Source of the DNA: Oxalobacteraceae bacterium OTU3CAMAD1
GTDB taxonomy: Bacteria; Pseudomonadota; Gammaproteobacteria; Burkholderiales; Burkholderiaceae_D
Direction: 5' to 3'
Length of the DNA: 64,000 nucleotides
Assembly (NCBI GenBank): GCA_024123915.1
Contig: CP099650.1
Location: 4,588,001-4,652,000 of the forward strand
Shown: piece after piece, positions 25,921 to 33,795 of the stretch
How positions within the stretch are numbered: the stretch's first letter is position 1
Layout: each line of letters starts with the position of its first letter
Notes under the pieces: generated by a model
Seen by the model: the letters and a program-made list of their open reading frames with translations, nothing else
Database searches by the model: none
What the model was told of the DNA's origin: nothing
Position numbers and translations under genes: made by a program

Positions 25921-26949
25921 ATGCAAAAGGAAGGTAAAACGCGCCCGCGAACACGTCGGGCCTGGGTGGCGATGTGCGCCTTGTCCATGGCGCTGGCGAC
26001 AGCAGCGCAAGCGGCGCCCGGCGCGGCCGCAGGTTCGAATCCCATCATCCGCGACAAATTCACCGCCGATCCCGCCCCTTTGGTGGTCGGCGATACCTTG
26101 TACTTGTACGTCGGCCATGACGAGGCGCAGCGCGACGAGATGTTCAACATGCGCGAATGGCTGGTCTACTCGACCAAGGACATGCGCACCTGGACCAGCC
26201 ATGCGCCCATCATGAACGTGAAGGATTTCAAGTGGGCCAAGGCCGATGCCTGGGCGTCGCAAACCATCGAGAAGAACGGCAAGTTCTACTTCTACGCCGC
26301 CGTGGAGCATGACGCCACGAATCCGGGCAAGGCGATCGCGGTGGCGGTATCGGACAAGCCGACCGGCCCTTTCGTCGACGCGCGCGGCTCGGCCCTGGTC
26401 AGCAACAAGATGACGCCCAAGGGCACGCATGGCTGGGAAGACATCGATCCCACCGTGTTCACCGACGACGACGGCACCACTTGGCTGGCGTGGGGCAATC
26501 GCCAGTGCTATATCGCCAAGCTGAAACCCAACATGGTGGAGCTCGACGGACCGATCCAGGAGATCACGCCGCCGCACTTCGAGGAAGGCCCATGGCTGCA
26601 CAAGCGCGGCAAGCTCTACTATCTGACTTATGCCTCGCTCGACCGGACCACGCAACGCGACGAGCACGTGTCGTACTCGACGGCGCCTTCGATCACCGGT
26701 CCGTGGACCTATCGCGGCCTGCTGACCGGGTCCGGCAAGTACAGCTTTACCATCCATCCGGGCATCGTCCAGTTCAAGGACAACTGGTATCTGTTCCTGC
26801 ACAACGCCACCTTGGCGATCGGCGACATGAACGGCGCGATCGGGCGCCGCGCGGTCACCGTCGAGCATCTGCAATACAACGCCGACGGCACCATGAAACC
26901 GGTGGTGCAGACCGAGGCCGGCGTCAGCGTGCCGCCGCCCAAGCGGTGA
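25921..26949 (+). CDS. Secreted glycoside hydrolase family 43 enzyme (second copy, no CBM)
   Basis: 342 aa, ATG 25921 after GGAG. The signal peptide (about 1-31) ends in AAQAA. The GH43 active-site residues are present: KFTADPAPLVVGD (base Asp), WEDIDPTVFTDDDG (second Asp) and FEEGPWLHKRGKLYYLTYAS (acid Glu). The protein stops after the propeller, so it lacks the CBM6-like domain of its neighbour at 20040. The two share clear similarity in all blades, suggesting duplication followed by specialisation. Expected role: release of arabinose or xylose from oligosaccharides in the periplasm or outside. Confidence 0.9.
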   Translation: MQKEGKTRPRTRRAWVAMCALSMALATAAQAAPGAAAGSNPIIRDKFTADPAPLVVGDTLYLYVGHDEAQRDEMFNMREWLVYSTKDMRTWTSHAPIMNVKDFKWAKADAWASQTIEKNGKFYFYAAVEHDATNPGKAIAVAVSDKPTGPFVDARGSALVSNKMTPKGTHGWEDIDPTVFTDDDGTTWLAWGNRQCYIAKLKPNMVELDGPIQEITPPHFEEGPWLHKRGKLYYLTYASLDRTTQRDEHVSYSTAPSITGPWTYRGLLTGSGKYSFTIHPGIVQFKDNWYLFLHNATLAIGDMNGAIGRRAVTVEHLQYNADGTMKPVVQTEAGVSVPPPKR

Positions 26950-26970
26950 GCATGCCGATTGGCCGCGCGA

Positions 26971-27051
26971 TCACTCTTCGTACCTGTACAGCGCGGCGCG
27001 ATGGAAGGGATCGATATTGAGGTCCACCACCGCGAGTCGCGCGTGGCCGCC
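26971..27051 (-). pseudogene. Possible C-terminal remnant of an unidentified gene
   Basis: On the minus strand a short stretch with GC-rich third positions reads GGHARLAVVDLNIDPFHRAA, then LYRYEE and a TGA at 26971-26973. It looks like a protein end, but an in-frame TAG lies just before it. I do not recognise the family. It could be chance. Confidence 0.25.
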
Positions 27052-27201
27052 CTAGTCGCTGGCGGTCTCGCACTGGCGTTGATACGCACGGCCGTGCCGA
27101 CTCGACGGTCACCGGTGAGCCATGTTTGCTTTGTATTTGCGGCTAGACGGAATTTTTTACGTTCAGATCGATCGAATACTCATCTAGCCGGAGGTTCGGA
27201 A

Positions 27202-27645
27202 ATGAGTAGCCATCCCTTGCCCGACAAACGAAGAAACGAACCGACGGCCAGCGAAGTTGCGGGCGGCGGCGAGCCGCCCTATGATGGGGATATGGAAAAG
27301 CGCGTCGAAAAAATCGAAGCAGATATCACTGCCATCAAAATTGATGTCGCGGTGATTGTAGCTAACGGTGCAACCAAGGCGGATATGGCAGAGTTAAGCT
27401 ACGCCACGAAGGCCGATATTGCAGAGTTAAGAAATGCCACCAAAGCCGATATCGCAGAATTGCGGGCCGCCACCAAGGCCGATATCGCAGAATTGCGGGC
27501 TGCCACCAAGGCCGACATCGCAGAATTACGGGCCGCCACCAAGGCTGAAATTGCTGAAGCGAAGACCTCGATCATCCTGTGGGTGGTCGGGGCAATCTTC
27601 ATTTCGCAGTTGCTGCCTTCCCTCCTCAAGCTGTTCGCCAACTAG
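27202..27645 (+). CDS. Coiled-coil protein with tandem 11-residue repeats and C-terminal membrane anchor
   Basis: 147 aa from ATG 27202, preceded by GGAGG. The N-terminal third is polar. MEKRVEKIEADITAIKIDVA opens a coiled coil that continues as about six near-identical 11-residue units of the form ATKADIAELRA (residues about 57-120). A TM helix (TSIILWVVGAIFISQLLPSL) ends the protein. The repeats are also repeats in DNA (33-bp units). Similar tail-anchored coiled-coil proteins are scattered in beta- and gammaproteobacteria without known function. The repeat number may vary between strains by slippage (inference). Confidence 0.78.
   Translation: MSSHPLPDKRRNEPTASEVAGGGEPPYDGDMEKRVEKIEADITAIKIDVAVIVANGATKADMAELSYATKADIAELRNATKADIAELRAATKADIAELRAATKADIAELRAATKAEIAEAKTSIILWVVGAIFISQLLPSLLKLFAN
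27370..27560 (+). repeat. 33-bp tandem repeats inside the coiled-coil gene
   Basis: About six units beginning GCCACCAAGGCCGATATCGC or a close variant, each ending GCAGAATTGCGGG or similar. The middle copies differ at only a few bases; the outer ones are more diverged. They keep the reading frame and encode one 11-residue unit each. Confidence 0.85.
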
Positions 27646-27798
27646 CCTGCCTTTGCCCGCCGGGCAAGCCCTCACCACCAGTCTTTTGATATTCATCCCC
27701 GCTACGCGACAGCTTTGTAGGTGCGCAGCGATGAAGGTGTGATAGCTAACATACGCGGCCGCTCATATCTGGGAAGGTATATCTAACCGGGAGATGCG

Positions 27799-28008
27799 AT
27801 GAAAAACGAGGAATCGACGGTCATCACTCAGCCAGAAATGAGGAGAAATTCCGACACGACCCGCCGAGTCGAGGAGGCGCTGAACATTGCCCGCTTGGAG
27901 GGGATAGGTCCGGCACTTGATTTTATGCAGCAAGCCGGCGTGGAGCGCCAGGTCGCTGTGAGAGTGCTGACAGGAGCCGACTTCCGCCGAAAGTCATTGT
28001 TGCGCTAG
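27799..28008 (+). CDS. Small hypothetical protein
   Basis: 69 aa, ATG 27799 after GGGAG. It contains RRVEEALNIARLEGIGPALD, an amphipathic helix, and ends QVAVRVLTGADFRRKSLLR. No signal peptide or TM helix. Ribosome-binding site, codon use and an overall helical, basic make-up support a real gene. I do not recognise a family; a DNA- or protein-binding adaptor is possible but unproven. Confidence 0.6.
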   Translation: MKNEESTVITQPEMRRNSDTTRRVEEALNIARLEGIGPALDFMQQAGVERQVAVRVLTGADFRRKSLLR

Positions 28009-28085
28009 CTGACGACTACAGCGCACCCAGCGCGCCACAGGCCAACATTATGGCGTCGCTACGCCGCAAAACATGGGGGATGAAC

Positions 28086-28352
28086 ATGCTGCAGTACCTG
28101 ATCAACATGACCGCCGACGGTGCCGACTGCTGGCTGACATTTTCGGATGAAGACGTCAGCCGCATACGGAGCGCCACAAAAGGCAAAACCATCGATCTCG
28201 AAAATTACGTGGCATTCCGGCCAGAGGAACGGAGCCTCGCGCTATCGAAAAAGCCCGCGCATGTGGACTCCGCAGTGGTCTCCTACGCCCAACTTTGCAA
28301 AAAACTGGCCGAAGCTGAAATCGCTGCGGACGAGGTTCGACGCGAGCGTTAA
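28086..28352 (+). CDS. Small hypothetical protein
   Basis: 88 aa if started at ATG 28086, which has GGGGG 6 bases upstream; starts at 28080 and 28050 are also open. The sequence MLQYLINMTADGADCWLTFS is followed by a helical, charged C-terminal part (KKLAEAEIAADEVRRER). No signal peptide, TM helix or known motif. It stands alone, 77 bp or more after the previous small gene. Confidence 0.5.
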   Translation: MLQYLINMTADGADCWLTFSDEDVSRIRSATKGKTIDLENYVAFRPEERSLALSKKPAHVDSAVVSYAQLCKKLAEAEIAADEVRRER

Positions 28353-28692
28353 GGAAGAAGTCGCCTTGTCGACCCGGAGCGCTCGTTCGCGTAGCGCGAT
28401 GTCGGCACGCCGGGCTCCAGCATCACGACGCCGCCGGCCAGCCTTTCCACCCTATCGTTTTGCCGAACCGTTTTGCGCCACCGCTGCGCGACTAACCCGA
28501 AAGCCGATCCGCTTTTGATGCGATGACAACCTCGGCAATATGCCTCTGAAAGTCCGTTTTATCGTATCATAAGGAAATGGATGCTTCCACGGCATACGGC
28601 AGCGCGCGCACCAACCGCACCGTTATCGCTCGTCGCCGCAAAGGGAGGGAGGCGCCACCGATCTCCGCGACACCCAACGAAAAAGGTAACTG
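28353..28692. other. Intergenic stretch before the sensor kinase
   Basis: Up to about 28560 I see no gene or clear signal. A possible short open frame (28577-28693) that overlaps the kinase start is listed separately. Confidence 0.5.
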
Positions 28693-28693
28693 A
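28577..28693 (+). CDS. Possible 38-residue upstream peptide coupled to the kinase gene
   Basis: ATG 28577 follows AAGGA very closely and opens a frame of 38 codons rich in Arg, Ala and Thr (MDASTAYGSARTNRTVIARR). Its TGA overlaps the kinase ATG (TGATG at 28691-28695). The overlap is the kind seen in translational coupling. The peptide has no recognisable motif, and the short spacing to AAGGA weakens the case. Confidence 0.28.
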   Translation: MDASTAYGSARTNRTVIARRRKGREAPPISATPNEKGN

Positions 28694-29820
28694 TGCAAGC
28701 GTCGGATCAATCCACGAGCGAAGACGATCTGTCTCGATTGTCGCGACAAATCCTGGGGATGCGCGATCTTGTCTTCGCCGAATGGGAACACGATGTTCGG
28801 CGTCTGGTCGCCGGCGCCAAGCACGTCTTGCACCCGATTCTCATCAACACTCTGCCTATATTTTACGACAATATTGCAGAGGCACTAAGCCCGGATCATC
28901 CACGACAGCACGCCACCAGCAACACCGACATCGCGGCGGCACATGGCAACGAACGCGCCAGGATGACGTCGTACGGGCCCGATCAGATCATTCACGAGTA
29001 TCAGATTTTTCGTGACGTTTTTTCGCGCGTGGCGGATTCCCAGGGGCTCACGCTTAGCCGCGCCGAGTGGGGCATCGTGAATGCTTCGATAGACTCCGCC
29101 GTCCGCGAGGCGGTCAAGAAATTCACCGCGATGCACGACTCGATGCGCCAGCGTGTCGCCGCGTCCCTGTCGCACGATATGCGCAATCCGCTCTCGGTGA
29201 TCGTCAATGGCGCCCACGTGCTAACGCTGGGCCCGCCAGCGGAGAAAGCGCAAGGCATCGCCGGAAAAATCCTCGATAGCGGCCGGCGCCTGAGCGGAAT
29301 GATCGAAGAACTGCTCGACGTTTTAAGCTTTCACAAGGGCGAAACCGTTCCGCTCGACCTGTCCCGATTCGATCTCCTGGAACTGGCCAAGCAGGTGTGC
29401 GCGGATGCCAATGTGAGTGACGGTAAATGTTCGGTGAGCGGGTCCGCCTTGGTGGGCTACTGGTGCGAGAAATCGTTGCGCAGAGCGTTGGAAAATCTCG
29501 TCGCAAATGCGATGAAATATGGCGACGGCGCGGACGTGACGATCAAGGTCGATGGCGCCCATGGCCGGATGATGCTGTCGGTACACAACACCGGTAATCC
29601 GATCCCGGCGGAAGATCGAACGCGGATTTTCCAGTACCTGTGGCGCCAAGATAGCGCGCGGGATCAACGGGGATGGGGTATCGGCCTGCCGTTCGTGCAA
29701 TCGGTGGCGGAGAGCCACGGCGGCAGCGTGGCGGTCGATAGCTCACCGGAACAGGGAACGACGTTTTTGATCGACCTGCCGATCGATTGCCGCCCGTTCG
29801 TTGCCGACGAGGTGCCGTAA
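28693..29820 (+). CDS. Soluble sensor histidine kinase with N-terminal RsbRD-like helical domain
   Basis: 375 aa. Residues about 10-150 form a helical domain (WEHDVRRLVAGAKHVLHPIL, then YGPDQIIHEYQIFRDVF) resembling RsbR/RsbRD-type sensors. HisKA follows with SLSHDMRNPLSVIVNGAHVL (phospho-His about 161). The ATPase domain has an N box (LENLVANAMKYG), G1-like VHNTGNPIPAEDR and G2 box GWGIGLPFVQSVAESHGG. No TM helix, so the signal is probably cytoplasmic. No response regulator is adjacent, making it an orphan kinase. A small open frame may precede it with an overlapping stop. Confidence 0.88.
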   Translation: MQASDQSTSEDDLSRLSRQILGMRDLVFAEWEHDVRRLVAGAKHVLHPILINTLPIFYDNIAEALSPDHPRQHATSNTDIAAAHGNERARMTSYGPDQIIHEYQIFRDVFSRVADSQGLTLSRAEWGIVNASIDSAVREAVKKFTAMHDSMRQRVAASLSHDMRNPLSVIVNGAHVLTLGPPAEKAQGIAGKILDSGRRLSGMIEELLDVLSFHKGETVPLDLSRFDLLELAKQVCADANVSDGKCSVSGSALVGYWCEKSLRRALENLVANAMKYGDGADVTIKVDGAHGRMMLSVHNTGNPIPAEDRTRIFQYLWRQDSARDQRGWGIGLPFVQSVAESHGGSVAVDSSPEQGTTFLIDLPIDCRPFVADEVP

Positions 29821-29891
29821 GGTTCTTCTTGCCGTGGTGCGTCATTAGCTGTCCGCCAGGGTGTTCCGCCCTTTTCCACCCAACATGAAAA

Positions 29892-29919
29892 AAGGGCTTA
29901 CGATTACTCGTAAGCCCTT
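29892..29919 (-). terminator. Rho-independent terminator of tRNA-Val
   Basis: Perfect 11-bp stem AAGGGCTTACG / CGTAAGCCCTT around a 6-base loop. On the minus strand it is followed by a T run (TTTTTT), so it serves the tRNA gene; it may also end the kinase transcript from the other side. Confidence 0.88.
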
Positions 29920-29936
29920 GATCTACAGCGAATTCT

Positions 29937-30011
29937 TGGTGGGAAGTGCAAGTTTCGAACTTGCGACCCCTGCAGTGTGAATGCAGTGCTCTACCCCTGA
30001 GCTAACCTCCC
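29937..30011 (-). tRNA. tRNA-Val, anticodon CAC
   Basis: On the minus strand GGGAGGT opens the acceptor stem and pairs with ACTTCCC before ACCA, so the CCA end is encoded. The D arm GCTCAGGGGTAGAGC, anticodon arm CTGCA-TTCACAC-TGCAG (anticodon CAC, reading GUG valine codons) and T arm with GTTCGAAAC are all present. Length is 75 bases with CCA. A terminator lies just downstream. Confidence 0.95.
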
Positions 30012-30076
30012 GAAGCGGGGCGAATTATCGCATACATCCCCTGGAAAATGGAAGGGCGAACGCGAAAATTATCCGT

Positions 30077-30718
30077 TTACGCCCTTTGCTTGCGGCGGGC
30101 GACGGCACCGAGCAGGCCCAGGCCGCCCAGCATCATGGCGTAGGTTGCCGGCTCGGGCACGGCGCTGGGAACGGACGCGTCGGCGAATTCGACGCGCAAA
30201 CCGGTAGGATTGCCGGCGTCGAGCGCGTAATTGGTCACCGAGAACTGCAGTCCGTTGACGCCCGCCAGGAATCCGCTGCTGGCGCCAAAATCCGTCCAGC
30301 CGCCGAAGCCGGCGCCGCTGGAGATGAGTTGACCATTCAGATAGACGGCTACTTCGTTGTCAGCGGCGTAACGTCCAAGGAAACTGGCGCTGGCTGCCTG
30401 GTCGGCGGTCAGCGTGAAGGTCAGCGAATAGGAGTACTCGCCCGCAGTGAAAGGGTCCAGCGACTCTCTGGCATTGCTGGTCGGCGTGAGCCACTTCGAC
30501 GTGCTGCTGTTGGGCAGCCATTCACCGCGCAGGTCGCTGTCGTGGCTGATATAGGCGCCATCGCTAATCGTATCGCCCGAGATGACGGTCAACGCGTAAT
30601 TCGAATCGATCGTGCCGGATGCGCCTGCGCCCGTGTTGTACAGGCCGGGGATGGCGGCCGCGTAGGCCGAGCTGAACGCGATTGCCGACAAGGCGATGGC
30701 CGAGATAAATTTCTTCAT
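30077..30718 (-). CDS. PEP-CTERM sorting domain protein
   Basis: 213 aa from ATG 30718, with GGAG upstream. It has a signal peptide (MKKFISAIALSAIAFSSAYA), a beta-sandwich body (LTFTLTADQAASASFLGRYA, then EVAVYLNGQLISSGAG, a lectin- or CBM-like strand pattern) and a C-terminal sorting signal: VPEPATYAMMLGGLGLLGAV followed by RRKQRA. The PEP motif, TM helix and basic tail are read by the EpsH/XrtA exosortase, which couples such proteins to exopolysaccharide export. No exosortase gene is in the window. Confidence 0.92.
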   Translation of the reverse strand: MKKFISAIALSAIAFSSAYAAAIPGLYNTGAGASGTIDSNYALTVISGDTISDGAYISHDSDLRGEWLPNSSTSKWLTPTSNARESLDPFTAGEYSYSLTFTLTADQAASASFLGRYAADNEVAVYLNGQLISSGAGFGGWTDFGASSGFLAGVNGLQFSVTNYALDAGNPTGLRVEFADASVPSAVPEPATYAMMLGGLGLLGAVARRKQRA

Positions 30719-30859
30719 AAGAATTTGCTCCAGAGGGTTGGGAAGACAAGCCGGCCGCCCTGCGGGGTGCCGGCGTTGCAGCAAATTCATTATAAATATT
30801 TTATTTTTTATTGCCTATTAAGCAAATGTCAAAATATTACGAGGCCATTTTACTTTCAA

Positions 30860-31570
30860 TCAGGCGGCCGGCGCGAGGCTGGCGGTCCAGATGCACTGTC
30901 CCTTGACGGCCTTGTCGAGGCCGGCCAAGGTGGCCGCGTGCGCGGCAAGCTCATCGTCCGACGCCGGCAGGAAGATGATGTCGGCCAGCGGCACCGGTTC
31001 GAGCAAGGCGCTGCCGACGACGACCTCCTCCTCCACATCCATGCCCAGGCTGTTCTGCCCGCGCGTCATCGACAGGTAGACGTCGGCCAGCAGCTCGGCA
31101 TCGAGCAATGCGCCGTGCAGCTTGCGGTGCGAGTTCGACACGCCGTAGCGGTCGCACAGCGCATCCAGCGAGTTGCGCTTGCCCGGGTGGAGTTCCTTGG
31201 CGTGCACGAGCGTGTCGATCACGCCGCCGATATGGGTCGAGAAGTCCGGCAGCTTGAGCAGACGGAATTCGTGGTTCAGGAACCCCAAGTCGAACGGCGC
31301 GTTGTGGATGATGACTTCGGCGCCCTGGATGTATTCGCGCAGCTGCTCGACGATCTCGTGGAATTTCGGCTTGTCGCGCAAGAACTCGGTGGTCAGGCCG
31401 TGGACGTTGAGCGCGCCCTCTTCCGATTCGCGTTCCGGATTGATGTAGACGTGGAAGTTATTCCCGGTCAGCATGCGATTGTGCAGTTCGACGCAGCCGA
31501 TCTCGATGATGCGGTTGCCCAGCTTGGGGTTGATACCGGTGGTTTCGGTATCGAGAACGATTTGGCGCAT
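30860..31570 (-). CDS. dnaQ: DNA polymerase III epsilon subunit (3'-5' proofreading exonuclease)
   Basis: 236 aa. Exo I DTETTGINP (metal Asp and Glu), Exo II HNAPFDLGFLNHEF and Exo III HRKLHGALLDAELLADVY are intact, so the DEDDh active site is complete. It proofreads within the polymerase III core. The C-terminal part, which contacts the alpha subunit, is present. It follows rnhA on the same strand with about 70 bp between, the standard betaproteobacterial order. Confidence 0.96.
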   Translation of the reverse strand: MRQIVLDTETTGINPKLGNRIIEIGCVELHNRMLTGNNFHVYINPERESEEGALNVHGLTTEFLRDKPKFHEIVEQLREYIQGAEVIIHNAPFDLGFLNHEFRLLKLPDFSTHIGGVIDTLVHAKELHPGKRNSLDALCDRYGVSNSHRKLHGALLDAELLADVYLSMTRGQNSLGMDVEEEVVVGSALLEPVPLADIIFLPASDDELAAHAATLAGLDKAVKGQCIWTASLAPAA

Positions 31571-31641
31571 AAGTACTCTGTGGTTGCTACGGTCAAGCGG
31601 AGAAGTATAACAGGCCGCTCATCAGCTAAGCGGCCAGTGGC

Positions 31642-32082
31642 CTAGCGGCCGCGGGCCAGTTCGACGCCGCGGTTGGCCAGCACGTCGGCGCGCTCGTTGC
31701 CCGGGTGGCCGTTGTGGCCGCGTACCCAGCGCCATTCGACCGTGTGCATCGTTTGCGCGGCGTCGAGCGCCTTCCACAAGTCCTCGTTCTTGACCGGTTC
31801 CTTGGCGGCGGTTTTCCAGCCGCGCGCTTTCCAGCCGTGTATCCATTCGCTGATGCCTTTTTGAACATACTGGCTGTCGGTGTGCAGCACCACCGTGCAC
31901 GGGCGCTTGAGCGCGCTCAACGCCTCGATCACGGCCTGCAATTCCATGCGGTTGTTGGTCGTGTCGCGCGCGCCGCCGCAGATTTCCTTCTCGGCGCCGT
32001 CCGCCACCAGCAACGCGCCCCAGCCGCCCCAGCCAGGATTGCCCTTGCACGCGCCGTCGGTAAAAATTTCCACCTTATCCAT
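31642..32082 (-). CDS. rnhA: Ribonuclease HI
   Basis: 146 aa. Catalytic residues are seen in [15 protein letters not shown] (Asp), [13 protein letters not shown] (Glu), [12 protein letters not shown] (Asp) and [16 protein letters not shown] (His, Asp). It cuts RNA in RNA-DNA hybrids. It starts 4 bp after the methyltransferase stop and is followed by dnaQ, so the three are likely one transcript. Confidence 0.97.
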   Translation of the reverse strand: MDKVEIFTDGACKGNPGWGGWGALLVADGAEKEICGGARDTTNNRMELQAVIEALSALKRPCTVVLHTDSQYVQKGISEWIHGWKARGWKTAAKEPVKNEDLWKALDAAQTMHTVEWRWVRGHNGHPGNERADVLANRGVELARGR

Positions 32083-32086
32083 ACTG

Positions 32087-32914
32087 CTATTCCCGCCTTT
32101 TGTTTGTTGCAGGGACGACCACCTGGGCCGTCGCCGATTTTTTGGTCCAAGCCGGACCGATCAGATGCATGCCCTTGACCCGCTTGATCGCTTGTACGAT
32201 GTAGACGCCGCCGAAGAACGGCCACCAGCGCGGCCCGGCATTATCCATGAATGCGTAGCGGTTCAGCCATTTTTCTGTGCGGCAGGCCGGCGCGTAGCAG
32301 CCGAAATGACTTTGGCTGGCGCTCATATTCAATAATTTTAACCAGTCTTTCATGCGCGGCATAGTGATCAACTCCTCGGTGCGCGGCAGGAACGAGGTTC
32401 CGCCGACGCGCCGCATCACATGGCGCGCGCCCCACAGGCTGGCCGGGTTGAAGCCGCAGATGATGACCTGGCCTTCCGGGATCAGCACGCGCTCGACCTC
32501 GCGCAGCACCTGGTGCGGGTCGGTGGAAAATTCCAGCACATGCGGCAACACCACCAGGTCCATGCTTTGCGAGGCGAACGGCAACTCGGTGTAGTCGAGC
32601 GTCAGCGCGACCGGACGCAACGGCAGCGCGGGCGCCACGTCGATCACCGGCCCGCCATGTGCCGGCGCAACCGGCGGCGGCATCGGCGGTGCTGGCGCGC
32701 GCACCTTGCGGTCGGCCAGCCATTTGTACGGCATGCGATTGGCCGCGAGCGCATCGATTTGAGGCATGCCGATCTGCACCGCGTTGAACCCGAAGATATC
32801 GGCTGTTAAATTATCGAGACATGTTTGTTCCCACGCACGCAAGTACACGCCTGCGGGCGTTTGCAGCCAGCCTTCCAGCGCTATAATGGATTGCTCCGAT
32901 CCCGCTTTATCCAT
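32087..32914 (-). CDS. Class I SAM-dependent methyltransferase
   Basis: 275 aa from ATG 32914. The C-terminal half of the Rossmann fold is clear: [20 protein letters not shown], then [20 protein letters not shown], typical of methyltransferase-11 domains. The first SAM loop (usual DxGxGxG) is not conserved at the expected place, where [13 protein letters not shown] stands, so either the loop is unusual or the enzyme is divergent. This protein family is regularly found before rnhA and dnaQ in Burkholderiales; the substrate is unknown. It is divergent from gloB with a 20-bp gap, so promoters must overlap the coding starts. Confidence 0.85.
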   Translation of the reverse strand: MDKAGSEQSIIALEGWLQTPAGVYLRAWEQTCLDNLTADIFGFNAVQIGMPQIDALAANRMPYKWLADRKVRAPAPPMPPPVAPAHGGPVIDVAPALPLRPVALTLDYTELPFASQSMDLVVLPHVLEFSTDPHQVLREVERVLIPEGQVIICGFNPASLWGARHVMRRVGGTSFLPRTEELITMPRMKDWLKLLNMSASQSHFGCYAPACRTEKWLNRYAFMDNAGPRWWPFFGGVYIVQAIKRVKGMHLIGPAWTKKSATAQVVVPATNKRRE

Positions 32915-32934
32915 GTCTAGCCTTTTGTGATCCA

Positions 32935-33741
32935 ATGACCATATCTTCTAACCAAGCTCTCTGTGTTCTGACGGTTCCAGCATTCCACGACAATTACCTG
33001 TGGCTGATACATGATGGTGTCCATGCCGCCGTAGTCGACCCGGGCGACGCCAAGCCGATTCTGGCGGCGCTCAAAGCAAACGGACTCAAGCTCACCGCCA
33101 TTCTACTCACCCATCACCACGCTGACCACATCGGCGGCGTTCCCGAATTATTACAGCATTATCAGGTTCCCGTTTTCGGCCCGCGCAACGAGACCATCGC
33201 CGCCGTCACCTTGCCGGTCGGCGAAGGCAAGCAGTTCGACGTGCCGGGCCTGGCGCTGCGCCTGTCCGTGCTCGACGTGCCCGGCCACACGATGGGCCAC
33301 ATCGCCTACGTGCGCGAGCCGTCCGCCGGCGAGCCGACCTGGCTGTTCTGCGGCGATACGCTGTTCGCGGGCGGCTGCGGACGCCTGTTCGAGGGCACGC
33401 CGGCGCAGATGATCAGCTCACTGGGAAAACTCGCCGCGCTGCCGGATGATACCAAGGTGTATTGCGCCCACGAATATACGCTGTCCAACCTGCGCTTCGC
33501 GCGCGTGGTGGAGCCGGACAATGTGGCGCTGCAGGAGCGTGTGAAAGTGGAGACCGACAAGCGCGAGCACAATCTGCCGACGGTGCCAAGCACGATCGGC
33601 GTCGAGAAGGCGACCAATCCCTTCCTGCGCTACCGGGAACCGGCCATCGCGGAACAACTGGTCAAGGCCGGACGGCTCGATCGCATCGACACGGCGCTGG
33701 CGACCTTCACCGCGCTGCGTTTGTGGAAAAATGATTTTTGA
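32935..33741 (+). CDS. gloB: Hydroxyacylglutathione hydrolase (glyoxalase II)
   Basis: 268 aa. The metallo-beta-lactamase metal motif [10 protein letters not shown] is present, with further ligands in [29 protein letters not shown] and [14 protein letters not shown]. The C-terminal helical domain ([11 protein letters not shown]) is glyoxalase II-specific. It hydrolyses S-lactoylglutathione to lactate and glutathione in methylglyoxal detoxification. A terminator hairpin follows directly. Confidence 0.96.
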   Translation: MTISSNQALCVLTVPAFHDNYLWLIHDGVHAAVVDPGDAKPILAALKANGLKLTAILLTHHHADHIGGVPELLQHYQVPVFGPRNETIAAVTLPVGEGKQFDVPGLALRLSVLDVPGHTMGHIAYVREPSAGEPTWLFCGDTLFAGGCGRLFEGTPAQMISSLGKLAALPDDTKVYCAHEYTLSNLRFARVVEPDNVALQERVKVETDKREHNLPTVPSTIGVEKATNPFLRYREPAIAEQLVKAGRLDRIDTALATFTALRLWKNDF

Positions 33742-33749
33742 TGTGAAAA

Positions 33750-33774
33750 CCGGCGGATGAACTTCATCCGCCGG
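33750..33774. terminator. Bidirectional terminator between gloB and aceB
   Basis: A perfect 12-bp stem, CCGGCGGATGAA against TTCATCCGCCGG, meets around a single base (or with a short open loop), flanked by A-rich sequence on the left and TTGGTTTT on the right. The two converging genes end on either side. Confidence 0.85.
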
Positions 33775-33795
33775 CCTTGGTTTTAGAACTTAGAT

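Noticed and set aside
27370..27560. 33-bp repeats as a CRISPR array
   Set aside because: Units are directly adjacent with no unique spacers, keep a reading frame, and no cas genes are present.
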